NCBI GenBank assembly: GCA_046758065.1
Contig: JBHHZM010000081.1
Span: 1-14,152 of the forward strand
Direction of reading: 5' to 3'
Source: JBHHZM01 sp046758065
GTDB taxonomy: Bacteria; Pseudomonadota; Alphaproteobacteria; JAAXGF01
DNA length: 14,152 nucleotides
In this document: positions 1 through 6,876 of the stretch, piece by piece
How positions within the stretch are numbered: position 1 is the stretch's first letter
Layout: each line of letters opens with the position of its first letter
Translations under genes and position numbers: made by a program
The notes under the pieces: model-generated
The model's database searches: none
What the model saw: the letters and a program-made list of their open reading frames with translations, nothing else
Told to the model about the DNA's origin: nothing

Positions 1-48
1 CCCTCGGGGCTCGCGAATGAGTCTCGCGTCCGAGCCGGGGGTTTTTTT
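1..48 (+). terminator. Intrinsic terminator of a gene left of the window (partial)
   Basis: A GC-rich, imperfect hairpin can be drawn between the arms near 1-13 and 31-40 (GCTCG at 9-13 pairs with CGAGC at 31-35, with CCC/GGG pairing outside). It is followed immediately by a run of seven T at 42-48. Stem plus U-tract on the plus strand is the form of a Rho-independent terminator. The gene it ends lies outside the window, and the left arm may extend past the edge. The stem contains bulges, so the exact fold is uncertain. Confidence 0.5.
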
Positions 49-344
49 CGTCTAGGTGCAGACTTGCTACGGTAAGCCGTTTATTGAGCCAACGATCTAT
101 CGCCATCATTTCCTCGCCAGGGCGTGGTCATCGAATTTGGGACCGGATCGTTATGCAGGTTCAAATTCGCAATTTCGTTGATTGGTCGGACTTGTCAGAC
201 GGTGATAAATACCGATAGTTGCCGCATCATCAATCGCCCGCAACCGTTTCGTCAAGATCGACGTATACCCTTCTCAGGGCAGCTTCCTATGTTTGGAAGC
301 AACCCCAAGGCACCTAACCGCATACCTCCTAACGAGTACAAACC
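49..344. other. Lower-GC intergenic stretch, no supported gene
   Basis: This stretch is visibly richer in A/T than the coding DNA to its right. An ATG-initiated 74-codon frame at 124-348 on the plus strand has no recognisable motif, no ribosome binding site and unbiased wobble positions, so I do not call it. A 6-bp perfect hairpin (GCTTCC at 282-287, GGAAGC at 295-300) lies about 45 nt beyond the stop codon of the minus-strand kinase gene. It could help end that transcript, but no U-tract follows on either strand. Confidence 0.5.
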
Positions 345-1199
345 CTAACACAAGGGCTCCGCCTTGAAGACCTCTGGCGGCGCGGCGAGCGCGTCGAGCG
401 CGGCGACCAGCGCAAGCTCGCGCCCGCGTGCGGCGGCGGTCATAGCGAGCGTCGCATAGACCCCCGAGACGGCCAGCGAGAGGGCCGTCGCCATATCCGC
501 TCCGCCCAGCGTGTGACCGAGAAACAGCGCCGCGAACAGGTCGCCGGCGCCGTTCGCCGGCGCCTCGATCCGCGGCGTCATCACGCGGAAGGCGCCGTCC
601 TCCGCCACCGCGAGCGTCGCCATCCCGCCGTCCGACGCTTCGAGCGAGGTGCAGACGACGATATCGGGGCCGCGCTCCCGCAACGCCCGCGCCGCCGCCC
701 GCGCCTCGTCCTCGCCGCTCACCGGCAGCCCGGTCAGAACGGCGAGTTCGAACCCGTTGGGGGTGACGATGTCGGCGCGCGGCGCGAGCTGGTCGCGGAT
801 GAATTCCGGCAGCCCGTCGGCGACGTAAAAGCCCCTGGCCGCGTTGCCCATGACCGGATCGCAGAGATAGAGCGCGTCCGGCCGTGCCGCGCGCAGGCGC
901 CCGAGGGCGTCGCGCGCCACTGCGGCCAGTCCGGCGTTCGCGAGGTAACCGGTGAGCAGCGCATCGCATTCGGCGATCACGCCGAGCGCGTCGAGGCCGG
1001 CGACAAGGCCGCCGAGCGCGCCCGCCTCCGCCGCCCGTCCACGCCAGCTTGCATGTCCGGTATGGTTGGAGAGCGTCACCGTGTTGAGCGGCCAGACCTC
1101 GACCCCGAGCCGTTGCAGCGCCGGCACCGCGGCCGCGTTGCCGACGTGGCCGTAGGCGACCGAGGAATTGATCGAGAGGACCTGCTTCACGCGCGTCAC
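345..1199 (-). CDS. pdxY: Pyridoxal/pyridoxine kinase, PdxY type
   Basis: This is an ATP-dependent B6-vitamer kinase of the ribokinase superfamily. It phosphorylates pyridoxal to pyridoxal 5'-phosphate in the cytosolic salvage pathway. The 284-residue product has the usual PdxY length. Visible motifs are the N-terminal SSVAYGHVGN (12-21), the substrate-loop NTVTLSNHTGH (39-49), DPVMG (114-118), TPNGFE (146-151), and the ribokinase anion-hole NGAGD (216-220), whose Asp220 is the expected catalytic base. The open frame runs much further upstream, but homology begins right after GTG at 1199 (or GTG at 1190), so I start there. The ribosome binding site is weak. The gene diverges from the mcl2-like gene across about 90 bp. 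The closely related PdxK cannot be excluded; B6 kinase activity itself is well supported. Confidence 0.88.
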   Translation of the reverse strand: MTRVKQVLSINSSVAYGHVGNAAAVPALQRLGVEVWPLNTVTLSNHTGHASWRGRAAEAGALGGLVAGLDALGVIAECDALLTGYLANAGLAAVARDALGRLRAARPDALYLCDPVMGNAARGFYVADGLPEFIRDQLAPRADIVTPNGFELAVLTGLPVSGEDEARAAARALRERGPDIVVCTSLEASDGGMATLAVAEDGAFRVMTPRIEAPANGAGDLFAALFLGHTLGGADMATALSLAVSGVYATLAMTAAARGRELALVAALDALAAPPEVFKAEPLC

Positions 1200-1227
1200 A
1201 CCCCGGGTTCGAAGCCGGCAAAGGGAT

Positions 1228-1256
1228 TTGCGCGGCCGCGGGCGGGATTGTAGGTT
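1228..1256 (+). promoter_or_regulatory. Weak candidate promoter upstream of the mcl2-mch pair
   Basis: TTGCGC at 1228-1233 and TAGGTT at 1251-1256 are separated by 17 bp, a sigma70-like spacing with partial matches to both hexamers. It lies in the roughly 90-bp divergent gap and points to the gene starting at 1290, which has a strong purine-rich ribosome binding site (GGAAGGGGG, about 1273-1281). Matches this weak occur by chance. Confidence 0.25.
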
Positions 1257-1289
1257 AGCGGACCCGCAATCCGGAAGGGGGGATACGCC

Positions 1290-2177
1290 ATGTCGCGCGC
1301 CATCCGTCCGCGCCGCAGCGTGCTCTACATGCCCGGCTCGAACGCCCGGGCGCTGGAAAAAGGCCGCACGCTTCCGGCCGACGGCCTGATCCTCGACCTC
1401 GAGGACGCGGTCGCGCCCGACGCCAAGGAATCCGCCCGCGCCCGGATCTGCGAAGCGGTCGCGGCGGGAGGCTATGGCAAGCGCGAGCTCGTCCTGCGCG
1501 TCAACGGCTTCGGCACGCCGTGGGGATACGGCGATCTGACGGCGGCGGCGACCAGCGGCGTGCACGCGGTGCTGCTTCCCAAGGTCGAGAGCGCGGGCAT
1601 GGTCACCCAGGCGGTCGCCGCGCTCGAAGCCAACGGGGCGCCCGACGGGCTCGACGTCTGGTGCATGATGGAAACCCCGCTCGGCATGCTGCACGCCGAG
1701 GAGATCGCCGGCGCGCACCCCCGCGTCGCCTGCCTGGTGATGGGCACCTCGGACCTCGCCAAGGATCTGCACGCGAGCCATACCCGCGATCGCCTGCCGA
1801 TGCTGACCAGCCTCGGGCTCTGCCTGCTGGCGGCGCGCGGCCACGGCATCGCCATTCTCGACGGCGTCCATCTCGACCTCGCCGACGACGAGGGTTTCGC
1901 CGAGGTCTGCCGCCAGGGGGTCGAGCTCGGCTTCGACGGCAAGACGCTGATCCATCCCAAGACCATCGCCGCCGCCAACCAGGCCTTCGCGCCTTCGGCC
2001 GAGGAGGTCGCCTGGTCGAACAAGATCATCGCCGCGCACGCCGAGGCGAGCGCCGGGGGCCAGGGCGTGGTGGTGGTCGACGGCCGGCTGGTCGAGAACC
2101 TGCACGTCGAGAACGCCCACCGCATCGTCGCGCTCGCCGAGGCCATCGCCGAACTCGAAGCCGAAGCCGCGGCATGA
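1290..2177 (+). CDS. mcl2: (3S)-malyl-CoA thioesterase-like protein, HpcH/HpaI/CitE superfamily
   Basis: The 295-residue product is a TIM-barrel acyl-CoA enzyme of the CitE/malyl-CoA lyase group. From recalled sequence it resembles Rhodobacter Mcl2, which hydrolyses (3S)-malyl-CoA to malate, more than Mcl1, the malyl-CoA/beta-methylmalyl-CoA lyase. Visible signatures are RSVLYMPGS (9-17), DLEDAV (36-41) with the acidic metal/CoA-site pair, RVNG with Arg70, MMET with metal-binding Glu128, GTSDLAKDL with Asp155, DGKTLIHP, and a C-terminal GQGVVVVDGRLVENLH. The ATG at 1290 follows a strong ribosome binding site with good spacing. Its TGA overlaps the ATG of the mesaconyl-CoA hydratase gene (ATGA), implying translational coupling and a shared pathway. 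The family is certain. The choice of thioesterase rather than lyase is an inference from recalled similarity and gene order. Confidence 0.78.
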   Translation: MSRAIRPRRSVLYMPGSNARALEKGRTLPADGLILDLEDAVAPDAKESARARICEAVAAGGYGKRELVLRVNGFGTPWGYGDLTAAATSGVHAVLLPKVESAGMVTQAVAALEANGAPDGLDVWCMMETPLGMLHAEEIAGAHPRVACLVMGTSDLAKDLHASHTRDRLPMLTSLGLCLLAARGHGIAILDGVHLDLADDEGFAEVCRQGVELGFDGKTLIHPKTIAAANQAFAPSAEEVAWSNKIIAAHAEASAGGQGVVVVDGRLVENLHVENAHRIVALAEAIAELEAEAAA

Positions 2178-3229
2178 CCAAAACGGCGCGCGGGAATTTC
2201 TTTGAGGACTTCCGCGTCGGCCAGGAACTGCGCCACGCCACGCCGCGGACGCTCACCGAAGGCGACGCCGCGCTCTATACCGCGCTCACCGGGGCGCGCT
2301 TTCCCTTGCACGCCTCCGACGAGTTCGCCCGCGCGCTCGGTTTTCCGCGCGCCCCGCTCGACGATCTGCTCGTCTTCCACGTCGTGTTCGGCAAGACGGT
2401 CGCGGACGTCTCGCGCAACGCGGTCGCCAACCTGGGCTACGCCGACTGCCGCTTCGGCGCGCCGGTTTATCCCGGCGACACGCTCGAGGCGACCAGCGAG
2501 GTGATCGGCCTGCGCGAGAACTCGAACCGCAAGACCGGCACGGTCTACGTGCGTTCGACCGGGCGCAACCAGCGCGGCGAGACGGTGCTCGACTACGCGA
2601 GATGGGTGATGGTGCGCAAACGCGACGCCTCGGCGCCGGCGCCCGAAACGGTCGTGCCCGGGCTTCCCGAAGCGGTCGACGCCGACGACCTCGAGGTTCC
2701 GGCCGACCTCGCCCTCGCCGCTTACGATTCCGGCCTCGCCGGCGAGCCGCATTTATGGGACGACTACGCCCCGGGCGAACGCATCGACCACGCCGACGGC
2801 ATGACCGTCGAGGAAGCCGAACACATGATGGCGACGCGGCTCTACCAGAACACCGCGCGCGTTCATTTCGACGCCTTCGCCGCCCACGCCAGCCGTTTCG
2901 GCCGGCGGCTGATCTACGGCGGCCACGTCATCAGCCTGGCGCGGGCACTGTCGTTCAACGGCCTGGCCAACGCCTTCCGGATCGCCGCGATCAACGGCGG
3001 GCGCCACGTCGCGCCGCTGTTCGCCGGCGACACGGTCTACGCCTGGAGCGAAGTGATCGAGCGCATCGCACTCGACGACCGCGACGACGTCGGCGCGCTG
3101 CGCCTGCGCACGGTCGCCGCCAAGGACCACGTTTGCGACGACTTCCCGCTCCACGACGAGTCCGGGGCCTACGACCCCGTGGTGGTGCTCGACCTCGACT
3201 ACACGGTGCTCATGCCGCGGCGCGATTGA
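2174..3229 (+). CDS. mch: Mesaconyl-CoA hydratase (MaoC-like, double hot-dog)
   Basis: The predicted reaction is reversible hydration of mesaconyl-CoA to beta-methylmalyl-CoA in the ethylmalonyl-CoA pathway. The 351 residues fit the family length of roughly 340-350. An N-terminal hot-dog half begins with FFEDFRVGQ (9-17) and RHATPRTLTEGDAALY. The place where MaoC hydratase-2 enzymes carry GDxNPxH reads TGARFPLHASDEFA here, a variant I recall as usual in Mch. A second hot-dog half follows, with the segment YGGHVISLARALSFNG and the loop LFAGDTVYAWSEV. The start is fixed by the ATGA overlap with the upstream gene. The upstream partner and the sdh operon downstream support a role in feeding acyl-CoA carbon into the TCA cycle. 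A generic MaoC dehydratase with another substrate is the main alternative. Confidence 0.82.
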   Translation: MTKTARGNFFEDFRVGQELRHATPRTLTEGDAALYTALTGARFPLHASDEFARALGFPRAPLDDLLVFHVVFGKTVADVSRNAVANLGYADCRFGAPVYPGDTLEATSEVIGLRENSNRKTGTVYVRSTGRNQRGETVLDYARWVMVRKRDASAPAPETVVPGLPEAVDADDLEVPADLALAAYDSGLAGEPHLWDDYAPGERIDHADGMTVEEAEHMMATRLYQNTARVHFDAFAAHASRFGRRLIYGGHVISLARALSFNGLANAFRIAAINGGRHVAPLFAGDTVYAWSEVIERIALDDRDDVGALRLRTVAAKDHVCDDFPLHDESGAYDPVVVLDLDYTVLMPRRD

Positions 3230-3253
3230 CTTGCCGGTACAGAGCCTTAGAAT
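3226..3253 (+). promoter_or_regulatory. Candidate sigma70 promoter for sdhCDAB, overlapping the mch stop
   Basis: TTGACT at 3226-3231 and TAGAAT at 3248-3253 are separated by 16 bp. Each differs from the consensus hexamer at one position. The -35 box contains the TGA stop of mch (3227-3229). This is the best promoter-like match I saw in the window, and it points to sdhC at 3304 with a short leader of about 45 nt. A GGGAG ribosome binding site lies at 3293-3297. The match was made by eye. Confidence 0.55.
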
Positions 3254-3303
3254 GACCGCGGCGCGCCGCGCGAGAGGGCACGGCGTCGTTACGGGAGTTT
3301 GCC

Positions 3304-3693
3304 ATGGCCCAGGTCGAAAGGCCGCTTTCGCCCCACCTTCAGGTCTACAAACCCCAGCTCACATCGGTTCTTTCCATCTTCCACCGGCTTACCGGCGTCG
3401 CGCTCGCCGCCGGCGCCCTGCTGCTCACCTGGTGGCTGCTCGCCGCAGCGAGCGGACCCGAGGCGTTCGCCACGGCGCAGGCGTTCTTCGGCTCGTGGTT
3501 CGGGATGCTGGTGCTGTTGGGTTTTTCCTATGCGCTGTTCTATCACCTGTGCAACGGCATCCGGCATCTGTTCTGGGACGCCGGCATCGGGCTCGAGATC
3601 GACAGCGTCTACCGTTCGGGCTGGCTGATGCTCGCCGCGTCGCTCGCGCTCACCGTCGCCGCCTGGGCGATCGGCCTCGCCGCGGGGGGCTGA
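3304..3693 (+). CDS. sdhC: Succinate dehydrogenase cytochrome b556 subunit
   Basis: SdhC is one of the two membrane anchors of complex II and helps bind haem b and ubiquinone. The 129-residue product opens with the family signature RPLSPHLQVYKP (6-17). It continues with SIFHRLTG (24-31), whose Ser24, His27 and Arg28 align with E. coli Ser27, His30 and Arg31 at the quinone site. His81 in YHLCNGIRH aligns with the E. coli haem ligand His84. Three hydrophobic segments lie near 32-50, 64-86 and 107-127. The ATG at 3304 follows GGGAG with 6-nt spacing. sdhD starts one base after the stop, so the genes are co-transcribed. Confidence 0.95.
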   Translation: MAQVERPLSPHLQVYKPQLTSVLSIFHRLTGVALAAGALLLTWWLLAAASGPEAFATAQAFFGSWFGMLVLLGFSYALFYHLCNGIRHLFWDAGIGLEIDSVYRSGWLMLAASLALTVAAWAIGLAAGG

Positions 3694-3694
3694 G

Positions 3695-4075
3695 ATGAGC
3701 CTGCGCACGCCGCTGGGCAAGGTGCGCGGCCTCGGCGCCGCGCGTGAGGGCAGCGGCCACTGGTGGGCGCAGCGCCTGACGGCGCTGGCGCTGGCGCCGC
3801 TCAGCCTGGTTTTCGTCGCCCTCGTGATGATGTTCCGCGGCGCCGGACACGCCGAGGCCGTGACGCTGATCCGCAACCCGCTGGCGGCGATCGCCTTGTT
3901 GCTGTTCATCGTCGCCGGCTTTCACCACCTCAAGCTCGGTCTTCAGGTGGTGATCGAGGATTACGTGCATCACGAGTGCGTCAAGATAATCTCGCTGGCT
4001 GCGCTGACGATGGCGAGCATTGCGCTCGCCGTCGCCTGCATCTTCGCCGTCCTCAAGATCGCGCTGGGGAGCTAG
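3695..4075 (+). CDS. sdhD: Succinate dehydrogenase hydrophobic anchor subunit
   Basis: SdhD is the second membrane anchor of complex II. The 126-residue product has three predicted transmembrane helices near 28-48, 61-85 and 98-121. The conserved segment HHLKLGLQVVIEDYVHHE (77-94) carries His78 and the pair Asp89-Tyr90, spaced exactly like E. coli SdhD His71 and Asp82-Tyr83 of the haem/quinone region. The N-terminal REGSGHWWAQRLTAL is typical of alphaproteobacterial SdhD. Sequence conservation in this family is low, but position between sdhC and sdhA makes the call firm. The stop is separated from the sdhA start by only 3 nt. Confidence 0.93.
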   Translation: MSLRTPLGKVRGLGAAREGSGHWWAQRLTALALAPLSLVFVALVMMFRGAGHAEAVTLIRNPLAAIALLLFIVAGFHHLKLGLQVVIEDYVHHECVKIISLAALTMASIALAVACIFAVLKIALGS

Positions 4076-4078
4076 GCG

Positions 4079-5869
4079 GTGCCCCCGGCCTATCCGATCA
4101 TCGATCATACTTACGACGTCGTCGTCGTCGGCGCCGGCGGCGCGGGCTTGCGCGCCACCTTCGGCATGGCGGTCGCCGGCCTCCAAACCGCCTGCATCAC
4201 CAAGGTGTTTCCGACCCGCAGCCATACCGTCGCGGCGCAGGGCGGTATCGCCGCCAGCCTCGGCAATCTGACCGAAGACAACTGGCGCTGGCACATGTAC
4301 GACACGGTCAAGGGCTCCGATTGGCTCGGCGATCAGGACGCCATCGAATACATGTGCCGCGAGGCGGTGCCCGCGGTTATCGAGCTCGAGCATTTCGGCG
4401 TACCGTTCTCGCGCACCGAGGACGGCACCATCTATCAGCGCCCGTTCGGCGGGCATATGAGCAATTTCGGCGAAACCCCGGTGCCGCGGGCCTGCGCGGT
4501 GGCCGACCGCACCGGTCATGCGCTGCTTCACACCCTCTATCAGCAGTCGCTGAAACACGAAGCCGAGTTCTTCGTCGAATACTTCGTTCTCGACCTGATC
4601 ATGGACGACGACGGCGCCTGCCGCGGGGTGATGGCCTGGAACCTCGACGACGGCAGCATCCACCGCTTTCGCGCCCATACCGTGGTGCTGGCCACCGGAG
4701 GCTACGGACGCACCTATTTCTCCTGCACCTCGGCGCATACCTGCACCGGCGACGGCAACGGCATGGTGCTGCGCGCGGGTCTGCCGTTGCAGGACATGGA
4801 ATTCCTGCAGTTCCATCCCACCGGCATCTACGGCGCCGGTTGTCTGATTACCGAAGGGGCCCGCGGCGAGGGCGGTTATCTGGTCAATTCCGAGGGCGAA
4901 CGCTTCATGGAGCGCTACGCGCCGTCGGCCAAGGACCTCGCCTCGCGCGACGTGGTATCTCGGGCGATGACGATCGAAATTCGCGAGGGCCGCGGCGTCG
5001 GTCCCGAGCGCGATTACATCTACCTGCACCTCGAACACCTCGGCGCCGACCTGCTCGAGGAGCGCCTGCCGGGGATTTCGGAAACCTCCAAGGTCTTCGC
5101 CGGGGTCGACGTCACCAAGGAGCCGATCCCGGTGCTGCCGACGGCGCATTACTGCATGGGCGGCATCCCGACCAATCATCACGGCGAGGTGCTGCGCCCG
5201 ACCGCGGACGATCCCGACGCGGTCTGTCCGGGGCTGATGGCGATCGGCGAGACCGCCTGCGTCTCGGTTCACGGCGCCAACCGGCTGGGCTGCAATTCGC
5301 TGCTCGACATCGTGGTCTTCGGCCGCGCCGCGGCGCTGCGCGCCGCCGAGACGATCGTCCCCGGCAGCCCCCACAAGCCGCTGCCCGCCGGTGCCGGCGA
5401 ATCGACGATGGCGCGCTTCGACGACCTGCGGCACGCCAACGGCGCGACCCCCACCGCGCAGATACGTCTCGCCATGCAGAAGACGATGCAGAGCAACTGC
5501 GCCGTCTTCCGCACCGACGAGATCCTCGCCGAAGGCATCGAGAAGCTCGCCGAGGTCTGGCGGTCCTTCGCCGACGTCGGCGTCAGCGACCACTCGCTGA
5601 TCTGGAACTCGGACCTGATGGAGACCTGCGAACTCGACAACCTGTTGCGTCAGGCCGTGGTGACGATTCATTCGGCGCGCAACCGGACCGAGAGCCGCGG
5701 CGGGCACGCGCGCGAGGACCACCCCGATCGCGACGACGAGAACTGGCTCAAGCACACCCTCGTCCGGCTCGGCGACGACGGCGCGCCGCGCATCGATTAT
5801 CGCCCGGTCCACCTCCGCCCGTTGACCGACGAAGTCGAAACCATACCGCCGAAGCCGCGGGTCTACTGA
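4079..5869 (+). CDS. sdhA: Succinate dehydrogenase flavoprotein subunit
   Basis: SdhA oxidises succinate to fumarate and passes electrons from covalent FAD to the SdhB iron-sulfur clusters. The 596 residues match the family length. The Rossmann motif VVVVGAGGAG (14-23) binds FAD, and His49 in TRSHTVAAQGG is the covalent FAD attachment site. The active site is visible as His246 in QFHPTG, His357 in AHYCMGG and Arg402 in GANRLGCNSLLD, matching E. coli His242, His354 and Arg399. The C-terminal domain carries RNRTESRGGHAREDHPDRD. The start is GTG at 4079, three bases after the sdhD stop; the next ATG is too far inside. The gene is complete. Confidence 0.98.
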   Translation: MPPAYPIIDHTYDVVVVGAGGAGLRATFGMAVAGLQTACITKVFPTRSHTVAAQGGIAASLGNLTEDNWRWHMYDTVKGSDWLGDQDAIEYMCREAVPAVIELEHFGVPFSRTEDGTIYQRPFGGHMSNFGETPVPRACAVADRTGHALLHTLYQQSLKHEAEFFVEYFVLDLIMDDDGACRGVMAWNLDDGSIHRFRAHTVVLATGGYGRTYFSCTSAHTCTGDGNGMVLRAGLPLQDMEFLQFHPTGIYGAGCLITEGARGEGGYLVNSEGERFMERYAPSAKDLASRDVVSRAMTIEIREGRGVGPERDYIYLHLEHLGADLLEERLPGISETSKVFAGVDVTKEPIPVLPTAHYCMGGIPTNHHGEVLRPTADDPDAVCPGLMAIGETACVSVHGANRLGCNSLLDIVVFGRAAALRAAETIVPGSPHKPLPAGAGESTMARFDDLRHANGATPTAQIRLAMQKTMQSNCAVFRTDEILAEGIEKLAEVWRSFADVGVSDHSLIWNSDLMETCELDNLLRQAVVTIHSARNRTESRGGHAREDHPDRDDENWLKHTLVRLGDDGAPRIDYRPVHLRPLTDEVETIPPKPRVY

Positions 5870-5907
5870 GACGCAGACGGCGCGGTCACCAAACCATCGA
5901 GGACACC

Positions 5908-6690
5908 ATGGTCGAGTTCACCCTGCCCGCCAATTCGAAGGTCCGCCCCGGCAAGACCCATCCGGCGCCGTCGCAGGCCAAGACGCCGCGCCGTTTCAGG
6001 ATTTACCGCTGGGACCCGGACGGCGGAGAGACGCCGCGGCTCGACACCTACGAGGTCGACCTCGACACCTGCGGTCCGATGGTTCTCGACGCCCTCATCA
6101 AGATCAAGAACGAGGTCGATGCGACGCTCACCTTCCGACGTTCGTGCCGCGAGGGCATCTGCGGTTCCTGCGCCATGAACATCGACGGCACCAACACGCT
6201 TGCCTGCACCAAGCCGATCGACGAGGTGGGCGGCGAGGTCAGGATCTATCCGCTGCCGCACCTGCCGGTGGTCAAGGACCTGGTGCCCGACCTCAACAAC
6301 TTCTATGCCCAGTATACCTCGATCAAACCGTGGATACAGAACGGCACGCCGCCGCCGCCCGACCGCGAAAGACTGCAATCGCGGGACGATCGCGCCAAGC
6401 TCGACGGGCTCTACGAATGCATCCTCTGCGCCTGCTGCTCAACGGCGTGCCCGAGCTACTGGTGGAACGACAAGCGTTACCTGGGGCCGGCCATCCTCCT
6501 GCAGGCCTACCGCTGGATCGCCGACAGCCGCGACGAGAACACCGGCGAACGGCTCGACGACCTAGAGGACCCGTTCCGGCTCTACCGCTGCCACACCATC
6601 ATGAACTGCACGCGCACCTGCCCCAAGGGGCTCAATCCGGCCAAGTCGATCGCCGAGATCAAGAAGAAGATGGTCGAACGCCGGATGTAA
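5908..6690 (+). CDS. sdhB: Succinate dehydrogenase iron-sulfur subunit
   Basis: SdhB carries electrons from FAD to the quinone site through three clusters. In the 260-residue product the [2Fe-2S] ligands are Cys80, Cys85, Cys88 and Cys100 (SCREGICGSC). The [4Fe-4S] ligands are Cys171, Cys174, Cys177 and Cys238, and the [3Fe-4S] ligands are Cys181, Cys228 and Cys234. From Cys171 on, all are offset by +22 from their E. coli positions, so spacing is fully conserved. The extra N-terminal tail is usual for alphaproteobacterial SdhB. ATG at 5908 has a GAGGA ribosome binding site 4 nt upstream and lies 38 nt after sdhA. It is the last gene of the sdh operon. Confidence 0.98.
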   Translation: MVEFTLPANSKVRPGKTHPAPSQAKTPRRFRIYRWDPDGGETPRLDTYEVDLDTCGPMVLDALIKIKNEVDATLTFRRSCREGICGSCAMNIDGTNTLACTKPIDEVGGEVRIYPLPHLPVVKDLVPDLNNFYAQYTSIKPWIQNGTPPPPDRERLQSRDDRAKLDGLYECILCACCSTACPSYWWNDKRYLGPAILLQAYRWIADSRDENTGERLDDLEDPFRLYRCHTIMNCTRTCPKGLNPAKSIAEIKKKMVERRM

Positions 6691-6713
6691 GGCTCCCGCC
6701 CCCGCGGCGGGCC
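6691..6713 (+). terminator. GC hairpin after sdhB, possible transcript end
   Basis: CCCGCC at 6695-6700 pairs with GGCGGG at 6706-6711 around a 5-nt loop, directly after the sdhB stop. No T run follows, so it is not a classical intrinsic terminator. It could stabilise the 3' end of the sdh transcript or do nothing. Confidence 0.3.
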
Positions 6714-6720
6714 GGATAAC

Positions 6721-6843
6721 ATGTACGTTCCCGAACATTTCTCCGAGACCGATCCCGGCGCGCTCGCCGCGCTCATGCGCGCGGCCGGGGATGCCGGTTC
6801 GCAGGCGCTCGCCGATCTGATGGCGCGGCGCGAAGACGACTGA
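6721..6843 (+). pseudogene. 40-codon ORF resembling the start of PaiB-type FMN-binding regulators
   Basis: The ATG at 6721 opens a 40-residue frame closed by TGA. It begins MYVPEHFSETDPGALAAL, which closely resembles the recalled N-terminus of PaiB-family FMN-binding negative transcriptional regulators (MYxPxHFxExDxxxLxxLI). Full-length members have about 200 residues. Here the similarity stops near residue 20, and the rest is Ala-rich (AAGDAGSQALADLMARREDD). No further PaiB-like sequence follows before the next gene. It is therefore either the degraded start of a lost paiB-like gene or a small independent protein reusing that sequence. There is no strong ribosome binding site. The family resemblance is from memory. 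Confidence 0.5.
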
Positions 6844-6876
6844 GGCGGCGCCGAAAATTCGCCGCAATCGTCGGCC

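Noticed and set aside
345..2120. A 591-codon minus-strand frame that contains the kinase at its C-terminal end
   Set aside because: The first 300 codons lie antisense to the malyl-CoA gene and show only low-complexity Arg/Ala/Gly-rich sequence. Family homology starts at GTG 1199.
3650..5812. A 720-codon minus-strand frame opposite sdhD and sdhA
   Set aside because: It is a typical antisense shadow of GC-rich coding sequence. The plus-strand genes have complete catalytic motifs.
3763..5907. The long plus-strand frame that runs into sdhB
   Set aside because: Everything before ATG 5908 is Arg-rich out-of-frame translation of sdhD and sdhA. sdhB begins at a clear ribosome binding site.
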